A model generated the notes under the pieces. That model saw only the letters and a list, made by a program, of their open reading frames with translations, was not told where the DNA came from and did no database searches. Shown in pieces: positions 7,065 through 13,570 of a stretch of 13,570 bases of DNA (position 1 is the first letter of the stretch; each line of letters begins with the position of its first letter). This stretch comes from an uncultured Rhizobiaceae group bacterium (lineage in GTDB: Bacteria > Pseudomonadota > Alphaproteobacteria > Rhizobiales > Rhizobiaceae). The translations under genes and the position numbers were made by a program. The DNA lies in assembly GCA_938009335.1 (NCBI GenBank), contig CALLHT010000108.1:1-13570 (forward strand), read 5' to 3'.

Positions 7065-7093
7065 TTGAAACCATCACAGAATCAGAACTATTC
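7065..7093 (+). promoter_or_regulatory. Probable promoter of rsfS-rlmH
   Basis: TTGAAA at 7065-7070 and CTATTC at 7088-7093 are 17 bases apart (TATTCT at 7089 would give 18). They lie in the 87-base gap after nadD, about 30 bases before the first rsfS start candidate. The match to the alphaproteobacterial consensus is good at -35 and moderate at -10. Confidence 0.5.
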
Positions 7094-7123
7094 TATGGGT
7101 GTCGGTCCATTGGGCCTAAACTC

Positions 7124-7552
7124 ATGCTTAGCGAGAGGGATACACTGACTACAGCTATGCAAACATCGGGTGCTTCAAGCACAGCGAAACAAAACGCCAA
7201 GGCCGCGATTGTTGCAGTTGACGACGTTTTGAAAACGGTGATGAGCAGTCTGGAAGATTCCAAGGCGGAAGAGCTTGTTACCATCAACATTCAAGGAAAA
7301 TCAGCACTTGCCGATTATATGGTCATTGCCTCCGGGCGATCGAACCGCCATGTCGGAGCGATTGCAGACCATCTGCTGCGCGAGCTCAAAACCAAGGGCA
7401 TGGGCAGCGCAAAAGTAGAAGGTTTGGAAAGCGCAGACTGGGTGCTGGTTGATACAGGTGACGTGATTGTTCACCTATTCAGACCGGAAGTTCGTGAGTT
7501 TTACGCGCTTGAGAAAATGTGGCAGATGCCTGCTTCTGAGGAAGTGAACTAA
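7124..7552 (+). CDS. rsfS: Ribosomal silencing factor RsfS (Iojap/DUF143)
   Basis: RsfS binds ribosomal protein L14 on the 50S subunit and blocks joining with 30S when nutrients are scarce. The DUF143 domain covers about residues 30-135, with LADYMVIASGRSNRHV, the segment VEGLESADWVLVD, and the GDVIVHLFRPEVREFY-LEKMW ending typical of the family. The 142-residue length includes about 28 non-conserved N-terminal residues, so the start is unsure. The ATG at 7124 lacks a clear ribosome binding site. An ATG at 7157 (131 residues) is preceded by GAGAGGGA, but at 16 bases, which is too far; a CTG at 7145 would fit that site better. rlmH follows 30 bases downstream, a conserved pairing of two ribosome genes. 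Confidence 0.95.
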   Translation: MLSERDTLTTAMQTSGASSTAKQNAKAAIVAVDDVLKTVMSSLEDSKAEELVTINIQGKSALADYMVIASGRSNRHVGAIADHLLRELKTKGMGSAKVEGLESADWVLVDTGDVIVHLFRPEVREFYALEKMWQMPASEEVN

Positions 7553-7582
7553 AGCCCTTCGAAGCTTTGGAAAGGCGGTTAG

Positions 7583-8065
7583 ATGAAGCTGCAGATTTTG
7601 GCGGTCGGCAAGATGAAGGCCGGACCGGAACGGGATTTGTATGCGCGATATGCTGACCGTATTGCCAAGTCTGGTAAAGCGCTGCATCTACATGGGCCAG
7701 ACCTGATTGAAATCTCGGAATCCCGACAAAGCGATGCACCCACGCGCAAGGCAGATGAAAGCACTCAACTGCTGCAAAAGGCGAATGACGATGCGCGGAT
7801 CATCTTGCTTGATGAACGCGGCAAAGACCTGACGAGCGTTGAATTTTCCAGACTCATTCAGTCAGAGCAGGATGCAGGCGCGGGAACGCTTGCCTTTGCA
7901 ATAGGCGGGCCGGACGGGCATGGAGAAGAAATCACTTCTAAGGCTGTGCGGAAAATTCGCCTTGGCGCGATGACCTGGCCACATCAAGTCGCCAGAATTT
8001 TATTGGTTGAGCAAATTTACCGTGCCATCACAATTACGAACGGTCATCCATATCACCGGGAGTGA
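7583..8065 (+). CDS. rlmH: 23S rRNA (pseudouridine(1915)-N3)-methyltransferase
   Basis: RlmH methylates pseudouridine 1915 in helix 69 of 23S rRNA on assembled 70S ribosomes, using S-adenosylmethionine. The 160-residue length is normal for this SPOUT-class family. Visible are MKLQILAVGKMK at the N-terminus, LDERGK (76-81), the knot glycines AFAIGGPDGHG (104-114), TWPHQVAR (131-138) and the C-terminal YHRE. GGAAAGG at 7569-7575 lies seven bases before the ATG. The gene converges with a minus-strand membrane-protein gene that starts a non-syntenic block; no terminator hairpin is evident in the 23-base gap. Confidence 0.97.
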   Translation: MKLQILAVGKMKAGPERDLYARYADRIAKSGKALHLHGPDLIEISESRQSDAPTRKADESTQLLQKANDDARIILLDERGKDLTSVEFSRLIQSEQDAGAGTLAFAIGGPDGHGEEITSKAVRKIRLGAMTWPHQVARILLVEQIYRAITITNGHPYHRE

Positions 8066-8088
8066 TGGCTAAACCTTTCTGCCTGTGG

Positions 8089-8688
8089 TCAGTCTTCTTT
8101 GCTCATTGTGAACAGGCACAATGCAATCAACAGGGTTGCTGCAACACCAGATCCACCTGCAACGGGCGACGGCAAAAACCCGTTTAATCCGGTCATTACC
8201 AAAACTGCGTTGGCAACAAATGCAATGCCGCCGACCAGAACGGTGAGGCCACCAAGCGCCTTGCTACCTTCTTTGAGCTTGGCCATGCCAAAGACGATTG
8301 CGGCTAAGCCCAATAGTACCTTCGCTGCGTTATAGAGAAAGAACGCGAGTGAAACGATTGCGAATGCAACTGCGCCCAAATCCGGATTTGTTTCTGCAGC
8401 TTGACTGAACGGCCCGAACTGCGTGTAACCGATGCCCACTTGAACCACATTCAATATTGCGGCGAATGCAATTGCCGAGAACGCTAAGGTGTGGCGCTTT
8501 GTCATTGCTAGTGCTGAACCAGCGAAAGCAGCCAGCAAGGCAAATAGGATCCCTTCAAGCCCCCAAAGGAACAGACGATTTACATCCGGCGCGCCAAGGT
8601 AAAGAGCAGTATAGATTGGCTGGGTAATCGCTGTAAGAACCAACAGAATTGCGATGGTTTTTAGTGTGCTGCTTTGAGTTAGTTCCAT
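8089..8688 (-). CDS. Six-helix membrane protein of unknown function
   Basis: I do not recognise the family. The 199-residue protein is strongly hydrophobic, with about six predicted membrane helices (near 9-31, 38-61, 66-88, 105-134, 145-167 and 178-194) joined by short loops. The residues between the third and fourth helices (about 89-104) form the largest loop, and the tail ends in SKED. No catalytic motif or cofactor site is visible. The ATG at 8688 lacks a strong ribosome binding site. It lies on the same strand as the ATP-grasp gene but 195 bases downstream of it, so shared transcription is uncertain. Its 3' end converges on rlmH. Confidence 0.7.
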   Translation of the reverse strand: MELTQSSTLKTIAILLVLTAITQPIYTALYLGAPDVNRLFLWGLEGILFALLAAFAGSALAMTKRHTLAFSAIAFAAILNVVQVGIGYTQFGPFSQAAETNPDLGAVAFAIVSLAFFLYNAAKVLLGLAAIVFGMAKLKEGSKALGGLTVLVGGIAFVANAVLVMTGLNGFLPSPVAGGSGVAATLLIALCLFTMSKED

Positions 8689-8712
8689 AAAAAGATACTT
8701 TCAGTTAGGCCG

Positions 8713-8838
8713 GTGAATATTCGTTTTAGTGAGAAATTTGAGTACGTGAAAATACGTCGTCGAAGATACATACCGATGAAAGCAGCAGTATCCAATCTAC
8801 AAACAGCGGAACATCAAACAAATAAAAGTGAATATTCG
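8713..8838. repeat. Pair of 11-bp repeats with palindromic GAATATTC core
   Basis: GTGAATATTCG occurs at 8713-8723 and again at 8828-8838, spaced 115 bases start to start, and the GAATATTC core is a perfect palindrome. Both lie in the 195-bp gap before the membrane-protein gene, the first copy about 25 bases upstream of its start. They could be paired operator sites; A/T-rich chance recurrence is also possible. The rest of the gap holds no convincing gene or terminator. Confidence 0.3.
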
Positions 8839-8883
8839 GTTGGACTGTGAGAGTAACTGTGACTTTGGAAAGCGAAATTGTCC

Positions 8884-10098
8884 CTAAGGCGCAGGGATAT
8901 CAAGGCTTGCAATCATATTCAGTAATTGCTCGTAATCATCGTGGAAAAAGGTGATCATGCCAAAGCATTCTTCGCCGCAGATGATGTGTTTTTCCATTCT
9001 GGCGTCAAACACTTTGTCTGGATTTTTATTACGGATATCTGATGCGCGATCAAATTCATCTTGCGACCAGCAGAAGTATTGCACCACGGAATGGGGCTTA
9101 TCCTGTTTCAGATGATAATCTTCCTTTAGGAAGCAATTCGCGTGAGCTTCGCCAAAATTGATACCGGCAGCAAAGCTGACACATCGTTCGTAGGCTCCAA
9201 TCCTGTTGGCGAAATCAATCGGCTGCGGCTGATCGCCTTTCATGCGCATCTCTACGTGGAAAGCGCCATTGTGAACTTTTGATGCGGCAAGGGTTTTTGT
9301 AACGCATTCTTCCAATGCGGCATTGAGTTTGGGATCCATAGGTGGATTGAAGAAATAATAGCGTTGAACAAAGCTGCCGTTATATTCTTCATACTTTTCA
9401 TAAACCCGGGCAAGGAAGTGCGGCTTTCCTTCATTTACGACGCCTTCGTAGTCGTATTGATCGCCGGCGATGGCATCTTCAAAGAAAAAATCCTCGCCCG
9501 CGTAAGGCGCTTTGTCGTCGTTCGGTCCGAGCGCCACGACGCCATCACTGCCGCCACCGTAACGCGGTTTCCGGATACAGTTCTTCCCCGCAAAGGCTTT
9601 CGGATCAGATGAAAAACTTGGTTGTGGCACGCTGTCTGCTTCCAGTGCTTCACGCCATGCAAGCTTGTCATTGTTCAGAACCGCGGTATCCGGGCCAACG
9701 GAAATCAGGCCGAAATGGCTTGCGATTTGGTGTTGCATGGGCAGCAAGTCATGATCTGTTGAGACCACAACAGCCTCCATATTGTATTTCTCCAAGTCAG
9801 AAATAATGGCATCTACCTCTTTCAAAGGGTTGCGTGGCAGCAAGGCAGATGAAAATGCGATTTCGGGCAATTGCGGTGTGTCTGTCACCAAAAGGACGCG
9901 GCGTCCGAGGCCGGATACGCCCCTGGCAGCCGAATAGGCATGCATGAATTCACCCAGAGACAAAACCACTGTGACCGGCTTGCTGCGCCCACCAATTACG
10001 GTGCGTATTTGTAAATACCATTGCGCCATGGCCCTGAGAAACTTAAGTTTTGTCAGTCTTCTTCCTACAGTTGCAATGGTTTTTGGCGCGTTGAACAT
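8884..10098 (-). CDS. ATP-grasp domain enzyme, substrate unknown
   Basis: This 404-residue protein has a pre-ATP-grasp alpha/beta region (about 40-140) followed by an ATP-grasp domain (about 141-330). Visible motifs are the lysine in NNDKLAWREAL (Lys145), the flexible glycine loop KPRYGGGSDGV (177-187), acidic Glu283 in FHVEMRM, and DFANRIG (295-301) where most relatives carry ExN. Family members ligate a carboxylate to an amine, thiol or imidazole with ATP. The change from ExN to DxxN makes the substrate hard to guess. The C-terminal 75 residues contain several Cys and His. I chose the ATG at 10098 because AAGGGAA lies seven bases upstream; an open frame back to 10161 lacks such a site. A divergent flippase gene across a roughly 340-bp gap suggests joint action on an exported envelope molecule, but this is inference. 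Confidence 0.8.
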   Translation of the reverse strand: MFNAPKTIATVGRRLTKLKFLRAMAQWYLQIRTVIGGRSKPVTVVLSLGEFMHAYSAARGVSGLGRRVLLVTDTPQLPEIAFSSALLPRNPLKEVDAIISDLEKYNMEAVVVSTDHDLLPMQHQIASHFGLISVGPDTAVLNNDKLAWREALEADSVPQPSFSSDPKAFAGKNCIRKPRYGGGSDGVVALGPNDDKAPYAGEDFFFEDAIAGDQYDYEGVVNEGKPHFLARVYEKYEEYNGSFVQRYYFFNPPMDPKLNAALEECVTKTLAASKVHNGAFHVEMRMKGDQPQPIDFANRIGAYERCVSFAAGINFGEAHANCFLKEDYHLKQDKPHSVVQYFCWSQDEFDRASDIRNKNPDKVFDARMEKHIICGEECFGMITFFHDDYEQLLNMIASLDIPAP

Positions 10099-10438
10099 GC
10101 AGTTTTCCCTTAGGCGATCAGGCGTTCGCTCATCATCGAGCCGGAATGCTGTCATCATCAAGCAAGTTCAGGTTAATTTTTCGATTAATTTGGACCAGAA
10201 TTTTTGAGGATGCGGCTGTATTTCGTGACCTAAACGTATAATTCTGCGCTAAAAGTGCAGGATTTACTGCGGTTTCTCCGGAAAATTCGGTTTTCTGTCG
10301 CAAGATAAAATTGCTGTGAACCTTTAGGTTTTCGCTGTCCGCTTCACATGTCCACGGTCCGAACGCGGCAGTTAAAAGAATCTCAATGATGTTGTGTTTA
10401 GAAGGTGTCAAGAACAACCACCCCTGAACGGAAAAACC
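10099..10438. other. Divergent intergenic region with inverted repeats
   Basis: This gap separates the ATP-grasp and flippase starts. It contains TATAAT at 10237-10242 on the plus strand without a matching -35. A hairpin-forming repeat (CTGCGCT 10244-10250, AGTGCAG 10254-10260, one G/T pair) directly follows it, and a short inverted repeat AACCT-TT-AGGTT lies at 10319-10330. Open frames here have poor starts and no recognisable protein. The region probably holds the divergent promoters, but no complete promoter can be defended. Confidence 0.4.
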
Positions 10439-11755
10439 TTGGCGCGCATTCGAGATTTACTCACGTCAACAACAGTACTGCTTTTGATCTTGCGGTATGG
10501 TGGGGTTGCGGCCGGATTTCTTACCCAACTTATCTTGGCGCGGATGCTTGAGCCCGAAGACCTCGGGCTTTATTTCGCGGCGATGTCTTTGGCAATGGTT
10601 TCCGGAACGATTGCAACCTTTGGATATCCCGATATCGCACCGCGTTTTATTTCTCGGTATCAGACGCGGGAGCGTCTTGATCTGGTGAAGGGGTTCGTTA
10701 GGCAGGCGTATCGCGATATTTTGTGTTTCAGCCTGATCATTTCAGCGTTCATCGTGTGTGGCCTCTTGCTGTGGCCGGATACCAGTCATAGCGAAAAGCT
10801 CATTTTCCTATTGATAGCGTTATGGCTGCCAATCCTGACTTTCCTTGATTTTAACTCATGGATTGCGCTTTCCATGCGTTCGTTCTTTCTTGCTTACGGT
10901 CCGGAAAGTTTCCTTGCCCCGCTATTGTTCCTGAGTTTTATATCTGTGTTCTGGCTATTGGATATGGATTTGGATGTTCTCATTCTTGTCGCCACTTTCA
11001 TCTCTATAAGCACGATCCTGACCATAGGACATTGGTATTTACTTCGCCCGCTCCTTCCCAAAGCAGAAGGATCTGATAACAAGCCGATGGATTCCAGGGT
11101 TATTTCGCGTTGGCGACGCGAGAGTGCTCTGCAAATTCCAGTAAGTATTTTTACGATGCTGTTTGCGGATCTCGCAATTCTTGTAACCGCGTTGATCTTG
11201 CCGGGATCTGAACTGGCCGCTTTCACTATCGCTTTAAAAATCGCAATGCTGATAGGATTTGCTGTTCAGGTTACCCACCAAGTGATTATTCCGGATTTGG
11301 CTGACGCACATGCTGAGCGGGAAATCTCAAAGGCCGGCGAAACCATGCGGGCAGCGGCTGCCTTGCCGATCTTCATCACAGTTGGCGGGCTTGTGGGGTC
11401 CATGCTGTTCGGCGATAAGATTTTGGCAATTTTCCACCCGGATTTTGCGTCTGCGCAAAGTGTGCTCGTGATCTTGTGCGGGTGCCAACTCTTACGCGCG
11501 TTGGCTGGACCCGTGGTGCAATTGCTGATGATTTCGGGTGCTCAAAAACAGAACGCGTGGCTTTGTGTTGCATCAACCGTCTTTCTGGTTTCAGCGTCTC
11601 TTGTGCTCGTCCCGATATTCGGAATCAATGGAGCAGGGTTTGCGATTCTTACCACTTGGTTGTTCTGGCTTGCTACCGCCGCGATTGTTCTCTGGCGTTT
11701 GACCGGCATGCGCTGCGATATCCTTGCGCTTTCGGGATTGGCTGTTGGTCGGTAA
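10439..11755 (+). CDS. Polysaccharide/lipid flippase of the MOP superfamily (Wzx-like)
   Basis: This is a membrane protein of about 438 residues with roughly twelve predicted helices. Its N-terminal layout is that of Wzx/RfbX-type flippases: a first helix, then LILARMLEPEDLGLYF, where an ARxL...xxGxY pattern is typical, then a second helix. Such proteins move undecaprenyl-linked sugars across the inner membrane. A basic loop at about 210-220 (SRWRRE) precedes the second half, as in the family. The TTG at 10439 is preferred because GGA precedes it at suitable distance and the sequence then starts MARIRDLL. A GTG at 10394 would add 15 polar residues without a ribosome binding site. No glycosyltransferase or polymerase gene is near, so the sugar is unknown. 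The gene is divergent from the ATP-grasp gene and runs toward envC. Confidence 0.82.
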   Translation: MARIRDLLTSTTVLLLILRYGGVAAGFLTQLILARMLEPEDLGLYFAAMSLAMVSGTIATFGYPDIAPRFISRYQTRERLDLVKGFVRQAYRDILCFSLIISAFIVCGLLLWPDTSHSEKLIFLLIALWLPILTFLDFNSWIALSMRSFFLAYGPESFLAPLLFLSFISVFWLLDMDLDVLILVATFISISTILTIGHWYLLRPLLPKAEGSDNKPMDSRVISRWRRESALQIPVSIFTMLFADLAILVTALILPGSELAAFTIALKIAMLIGFAVQVTHQVIIPDLADAHAEREISKAGETMRAAAALPIFITVGGLVGSMLFGDKILAIFHPDFASAQSVLVILCGCQLLRALAGPVVQLLMISGAQKQNAWLCVASTVFLVSASLVLVPIFGINGAGFAILTTWLFWLATAAIVLWRLTGMRCDILALSGLAVGR

Positions 11756-11863
11756 TGCGCCGCCATGGGGGCGATGAAGGTCTTACAATCTGAAGCCCTT
11801 CAACACGCCCCTTTGATCCGCTATTGTCTTCATATGAACGAGAGAATCACCCTAGGCTTTGTG

Positions 11864-13195
11864 ATGCGCAGGCTCAGACGGGCGTCGCTTGCCGCGACTG
11901 TAGTCGGTTTGACCCTGCCCGGGCTATCTTACGCCCAAGAAGAAGACATCGAGCTTAAGCGTGATCTGCGATTACAAGAGCTGCAAGAGCTTCAGGCTGC
12001 GATCTCCATAGGTGATCAACGCCGTGCAGAATTGGCGGATGAAATTTCGCAGATTGATAAGGATCGTGTTTCCATCAACCGTTCAATGATCGAGACCTCG
12101 AAAAAAGCCCGCGCGCTTGAAAAAAGAGTGTCTCGTTCGAGCAGGCGCCTATCACAATTGCGCGATGAACAAAGTGAAGTGCGTGCATTCCTCAAGACCA
12201 AGGAAGCGCTTTTGGCAGAAATTCTGGCAGCGCTTCAACGCATGGGACGGGCACCACCGCCTGCGCTTTTGATTTCGCCAGATGATGCGCTTTCCTCAGT
12301 GCGTTCTGCCATTCTGCTTGGCTCGGTTGTGCCGGAGGTGCGTTCTGAAACTGAAATCCTGATTGGGCAATTGCAGGACCTTGTGCGGATTTCCAATGAG
12401 ATATCCGAGCGCCGTGCATCGCTTACGGCTGACCTTGGTAGTCTGGCTGACGAAGAAGAGCGGCTTAATCTATTGCTTGCTGAAAAGCAGGGCCTTGCTG
12501 GCATTGCACAGGCTAAGCTCGCGGAAGAACAGGCAAAAGCCGCAGAATTGGCCGCAGAAGCGACCTCACTTAATGAGTTGATCGGCAATCTGGAAACCCA
12601 AGTAGAAAGTGCGCGTCAGGCAGCAGAAGCCGCACGTTTGGCCGAAATTGAACGGGAAAAACGTGAAGCCAACAAAACGGAAGCTGCCACACGATACCAG
12701 AATGAAGACGCGTTTTCCGACCCGGGACGCACTGCGCCCGCGATTGCATTTTCTGCTGCGAAGGGGCTCTTGCCGCTTCCGGTTAGCGGTGATATTGCGT
12801 CCGGTTTCGGGGAAACAGATTCATTCGGCGAGCGGGTAGCCGGTCTTAATCTGGAAACCCGCGAGAATACCCGCGTCATAACGCCTACGGATGGTTGGAT
12901 TTTATATGCCGGACCCTTCAGAACCTATGGCAAACTCTTGATTATCGATGCCGGTAGTGGCTATCATGTAGTTCTAGCCGGTTTGGAGGAGGTTAATGTT
13001 CGCCCGGGGCAATTTGTGATCGTTGGGGAGCCCATTGGGAAAATGGGAGCAAAACGGGTTGCGAGTGCAGGGGTGGTTGACGTTTCCTCAACAAAGCCAA
13101 ATTTATATGTAGAATTCCGCAAGGATGGAAAACCAATCGATCCCTCACCGTGGTGGGCGGATACCAACATACAGAGAGTAGCAGATGGTTCGTAA
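11864..13195 (+). CDS. envC: Murein hydrolase activator EnvC, with degenerate LytM domain
   Basis: EnvC activates periplasmic N-acetylmuramyl-L-alanine amidases for daughter-cell separation. From the ATG at 11864 the protein is 443 residues: a signal peptide (RRLRR, hydrophobic core, cleavage after SYA at 24), a long coiled coil (about 28-290), and a LytM/M23-like domain (about 311-433). All four metal-ligand positions are changed: the HxGxD region reads VAGLN (Val335, Asn339), the YAHL site has Gly383, and LHFEIR reads LYVEFR (Tyr425). It therefore cannot be an active peptidase, as expected for EnvC. An ATG at 11834 would lengthen the n-region by ten residues, and a longer frame to 11765 lacks support. 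A weak promoter (TTCAAC 11799, TATTGT 11822, 17-base spacer) puts the start near 11834. The end overlaps ctpA by 11 bases. Confidence 0.9.
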   Translation: MRRLRRASLAATVVGLTLPGLSYAQEEDIELKRDLRLQELQELQAAISIGDQRRAELADEISQIDKDRVSINRSMIETSKKARALEKRVSRSSRRLSQLRDEQSEVRAFLKTKEALLAEILAALQRMGRAPPPALLISPDDALSSVRSAILLGSVVPEVRSETEILIGQLQDLVRISNEISERRASLTADLGSLADEEERLNLLLAEKQGLAGIAQAKLAEEQAKAAELAAEATSLNELIGNLETQVESARQAAEAARLAEIEREKREANKTEAATRYQNEDAFSDPGRTAPAIAFSAAKGLLPLPVSGDIASGFGETDSFGERVAGLNLETRENTRVITPTDGWILYAGPFRTYGKLLIIDAGSGYHVVLAGLEEVNVRPGQFVIVGEPIGKMGAKRVASAGVVDVSSTKPNLYVEFRKDGKPIDPSPWWADTNIQRVADGS

Positions 13196-13570
13196 ACTAG
13201 GACTTTTACTGATGGGCGCCGTTATTGGCGGTGGGGCAGTGCTTGCAGTAAGCAGTGGTCTTAACCATCCTGCCCCGGCACAAGCTGCAGGTGTTAGCAC
13301 ATACAAGCAGCTCAGCATTTTCGGAGATATCTTTGAGCGGGTTCGCGCGTCTTATGTGACTGAGCCTGCCGAGGACGAGTTGATTGAGAGCGCCATCAAC
13401 GGCATGCTGACATCGCTTGACCCGCATTCAAGCTATCTCAACCCGAAAGATTTCTCAGATATGCGTGTGCAAACGCGCGGTGAATTTGGTGGTCTTGGGA
13501 TTGAAGTCACCATGGAAAATGAGCTGATCAAGGTGGTTTCTCCAATCGATGAAACGCCTGCTGCGAAAGC
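13185..13570 (+). CDS. ctpA: S41-family C-terminal processing peptidase CtpA (5' part)
   Basis: The frame is open from the ATG at 13185 to the window edge (128 codons) and is cut at its 3' end. It starts with an N-terminal signal or anchor segment (about residues 4-24, ending in APAQA). FGDIFERVRASYV, the INGMLTSLDPHSSYLNP block, and GEFGGLGIEV, which begins the PDZ domain, follow. These are hallmarks of carboxyl-terminal processing proteases, which trim or degrade periplasmic proteins including cell-wall enzymes. The catalytic Ser-Lys pair lies beyond the window. GAGAG at 13174-13178 is six bases before the ATG. The 11-base overlap with envC suggests translational coupling, the usual arrangement in Hyphomicrobiales. 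Confidence 0.93.
   Translation, partial: MVRKLGLLLMGAVIGGGAVLAVSSGLNHPAPAQAAGVSTYKQLSIFGDIFERVRASYVTEPAEDELIESAINGMLTSLDPHSSYLNPKDFSDMRVQTRGEFGGLGIEVTMENELIKVVSPIDETPAAK

Noticed and set aside
7043..7066. Inverted repeat AAGACA...TGTCTT after nadD considered as terminator
   Set aside because: Twelve-base loop, weak A/T-rich stem and no T-tract; it also overlaps the probable rsfS -35 element.
8776..8850. 24-codon plus-strand open frame in the gap before the membrane-protein gene
   Set aside because: No ribosome binding site and no recognisable sequence; length is within chance expectation.
10099..10161. N-terminal extension of the ATP-grasp protein
   Set aside because: The frame is open, but the strong AAGGGAA site points to the ATG at 10098 and the extra residues look unstructured.
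10133..10417. 94-residue minus-strand open frame in the ATP-grasp/flippase gap
   Set aside because: It begins with a TTG lacking a ribosome binding site, has unremarkable composition, and runs into the region just upstream of the ATP-grasp start; more likely non-coding promoter DNA.
11765..11863. N-terminal extension of EnvC
   Set aside because: The signal peptide reads naturally from 11864 (or 11834); the upstream residues would bury it.

Overview
The window looks like a chromosomal segment from an alphaproteobacterium, most likely Hyphomicrobiales (Rhizobiales). The evidence is gene order (rplU-rpmA-GNAT-obgE-proB-proA-nadD-rsfS-rlmH, then envC-ctpA), an L21 protein carrying the helix-hairpin-helix tail known from this group, an Obg GTPase with SQVD in the G4 position, and a TTGACT-N17-CTATAT promoter. 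Genus cannot be fixed from the sequence alone.

Layout. (1) 1-1006 is an accessory left edge: the possible last codons of a plus-strand gene, a convergent YdcZ/DUF606 small membrane transporter on the minus strand, and a divergent AT-richer zinc-ribbon protein of unknown function. A perfect 12-bp palindrome lies between the two divergent genes. (2) 1052-2264 is the rplU-rpmA ribosomal protein operon, with a strong promoter, a leader that opens with a terminator-like hairpin, and a rho-independent terminator. (3) 2338-8065 is a tightly packed housekeeping block: a GNAT acetyltransferase, obgE (ribosome assembly GTPase), proB and proA (first two steps of proline synthesis), nadD (NAD synthesis), rsfS (ribosome silencing) and rlmH (23S rRNA methylation). 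Start/stop overlaps join obgE-proB, proB-proA and proA-nadD. rsfS seems to have its own promoter. (4) 8089-11755 holds three genes that do not belong to the usual rlmH-envC neighbourhood: a six-helix membrane protein of unknown function and an ATP-grasp ligase-like enzyme (both minus), and, divergent from the ATP-grasp gene, a polysaccharide/lipid flippase of the MOP superfamily (plus). (5) 11834-13570 is the envC-ctpA cell-envelope pair: a catalytically dead LytM murein hydrolase activator and an S41 C-terminal processing protease cut by the window end.

The housekeeping parts serve ribosome biogenesis, proline and NAD synthesis and cell-wall remodelling. The most unusual part is the three-gene block between rlmH and envC. 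Its divergent ATP-grasp/flippase pair could build and export a modified lipid-linked or envelope product, but the sequence gives no substrate. No CRISPR array, tRNA, rRNA, transposase or insertion sequence was seen. No confidently new system was found; the leads are the ATP-grasp/flippase block, the rplU leader hairpin and the zinc-ribbon gene.
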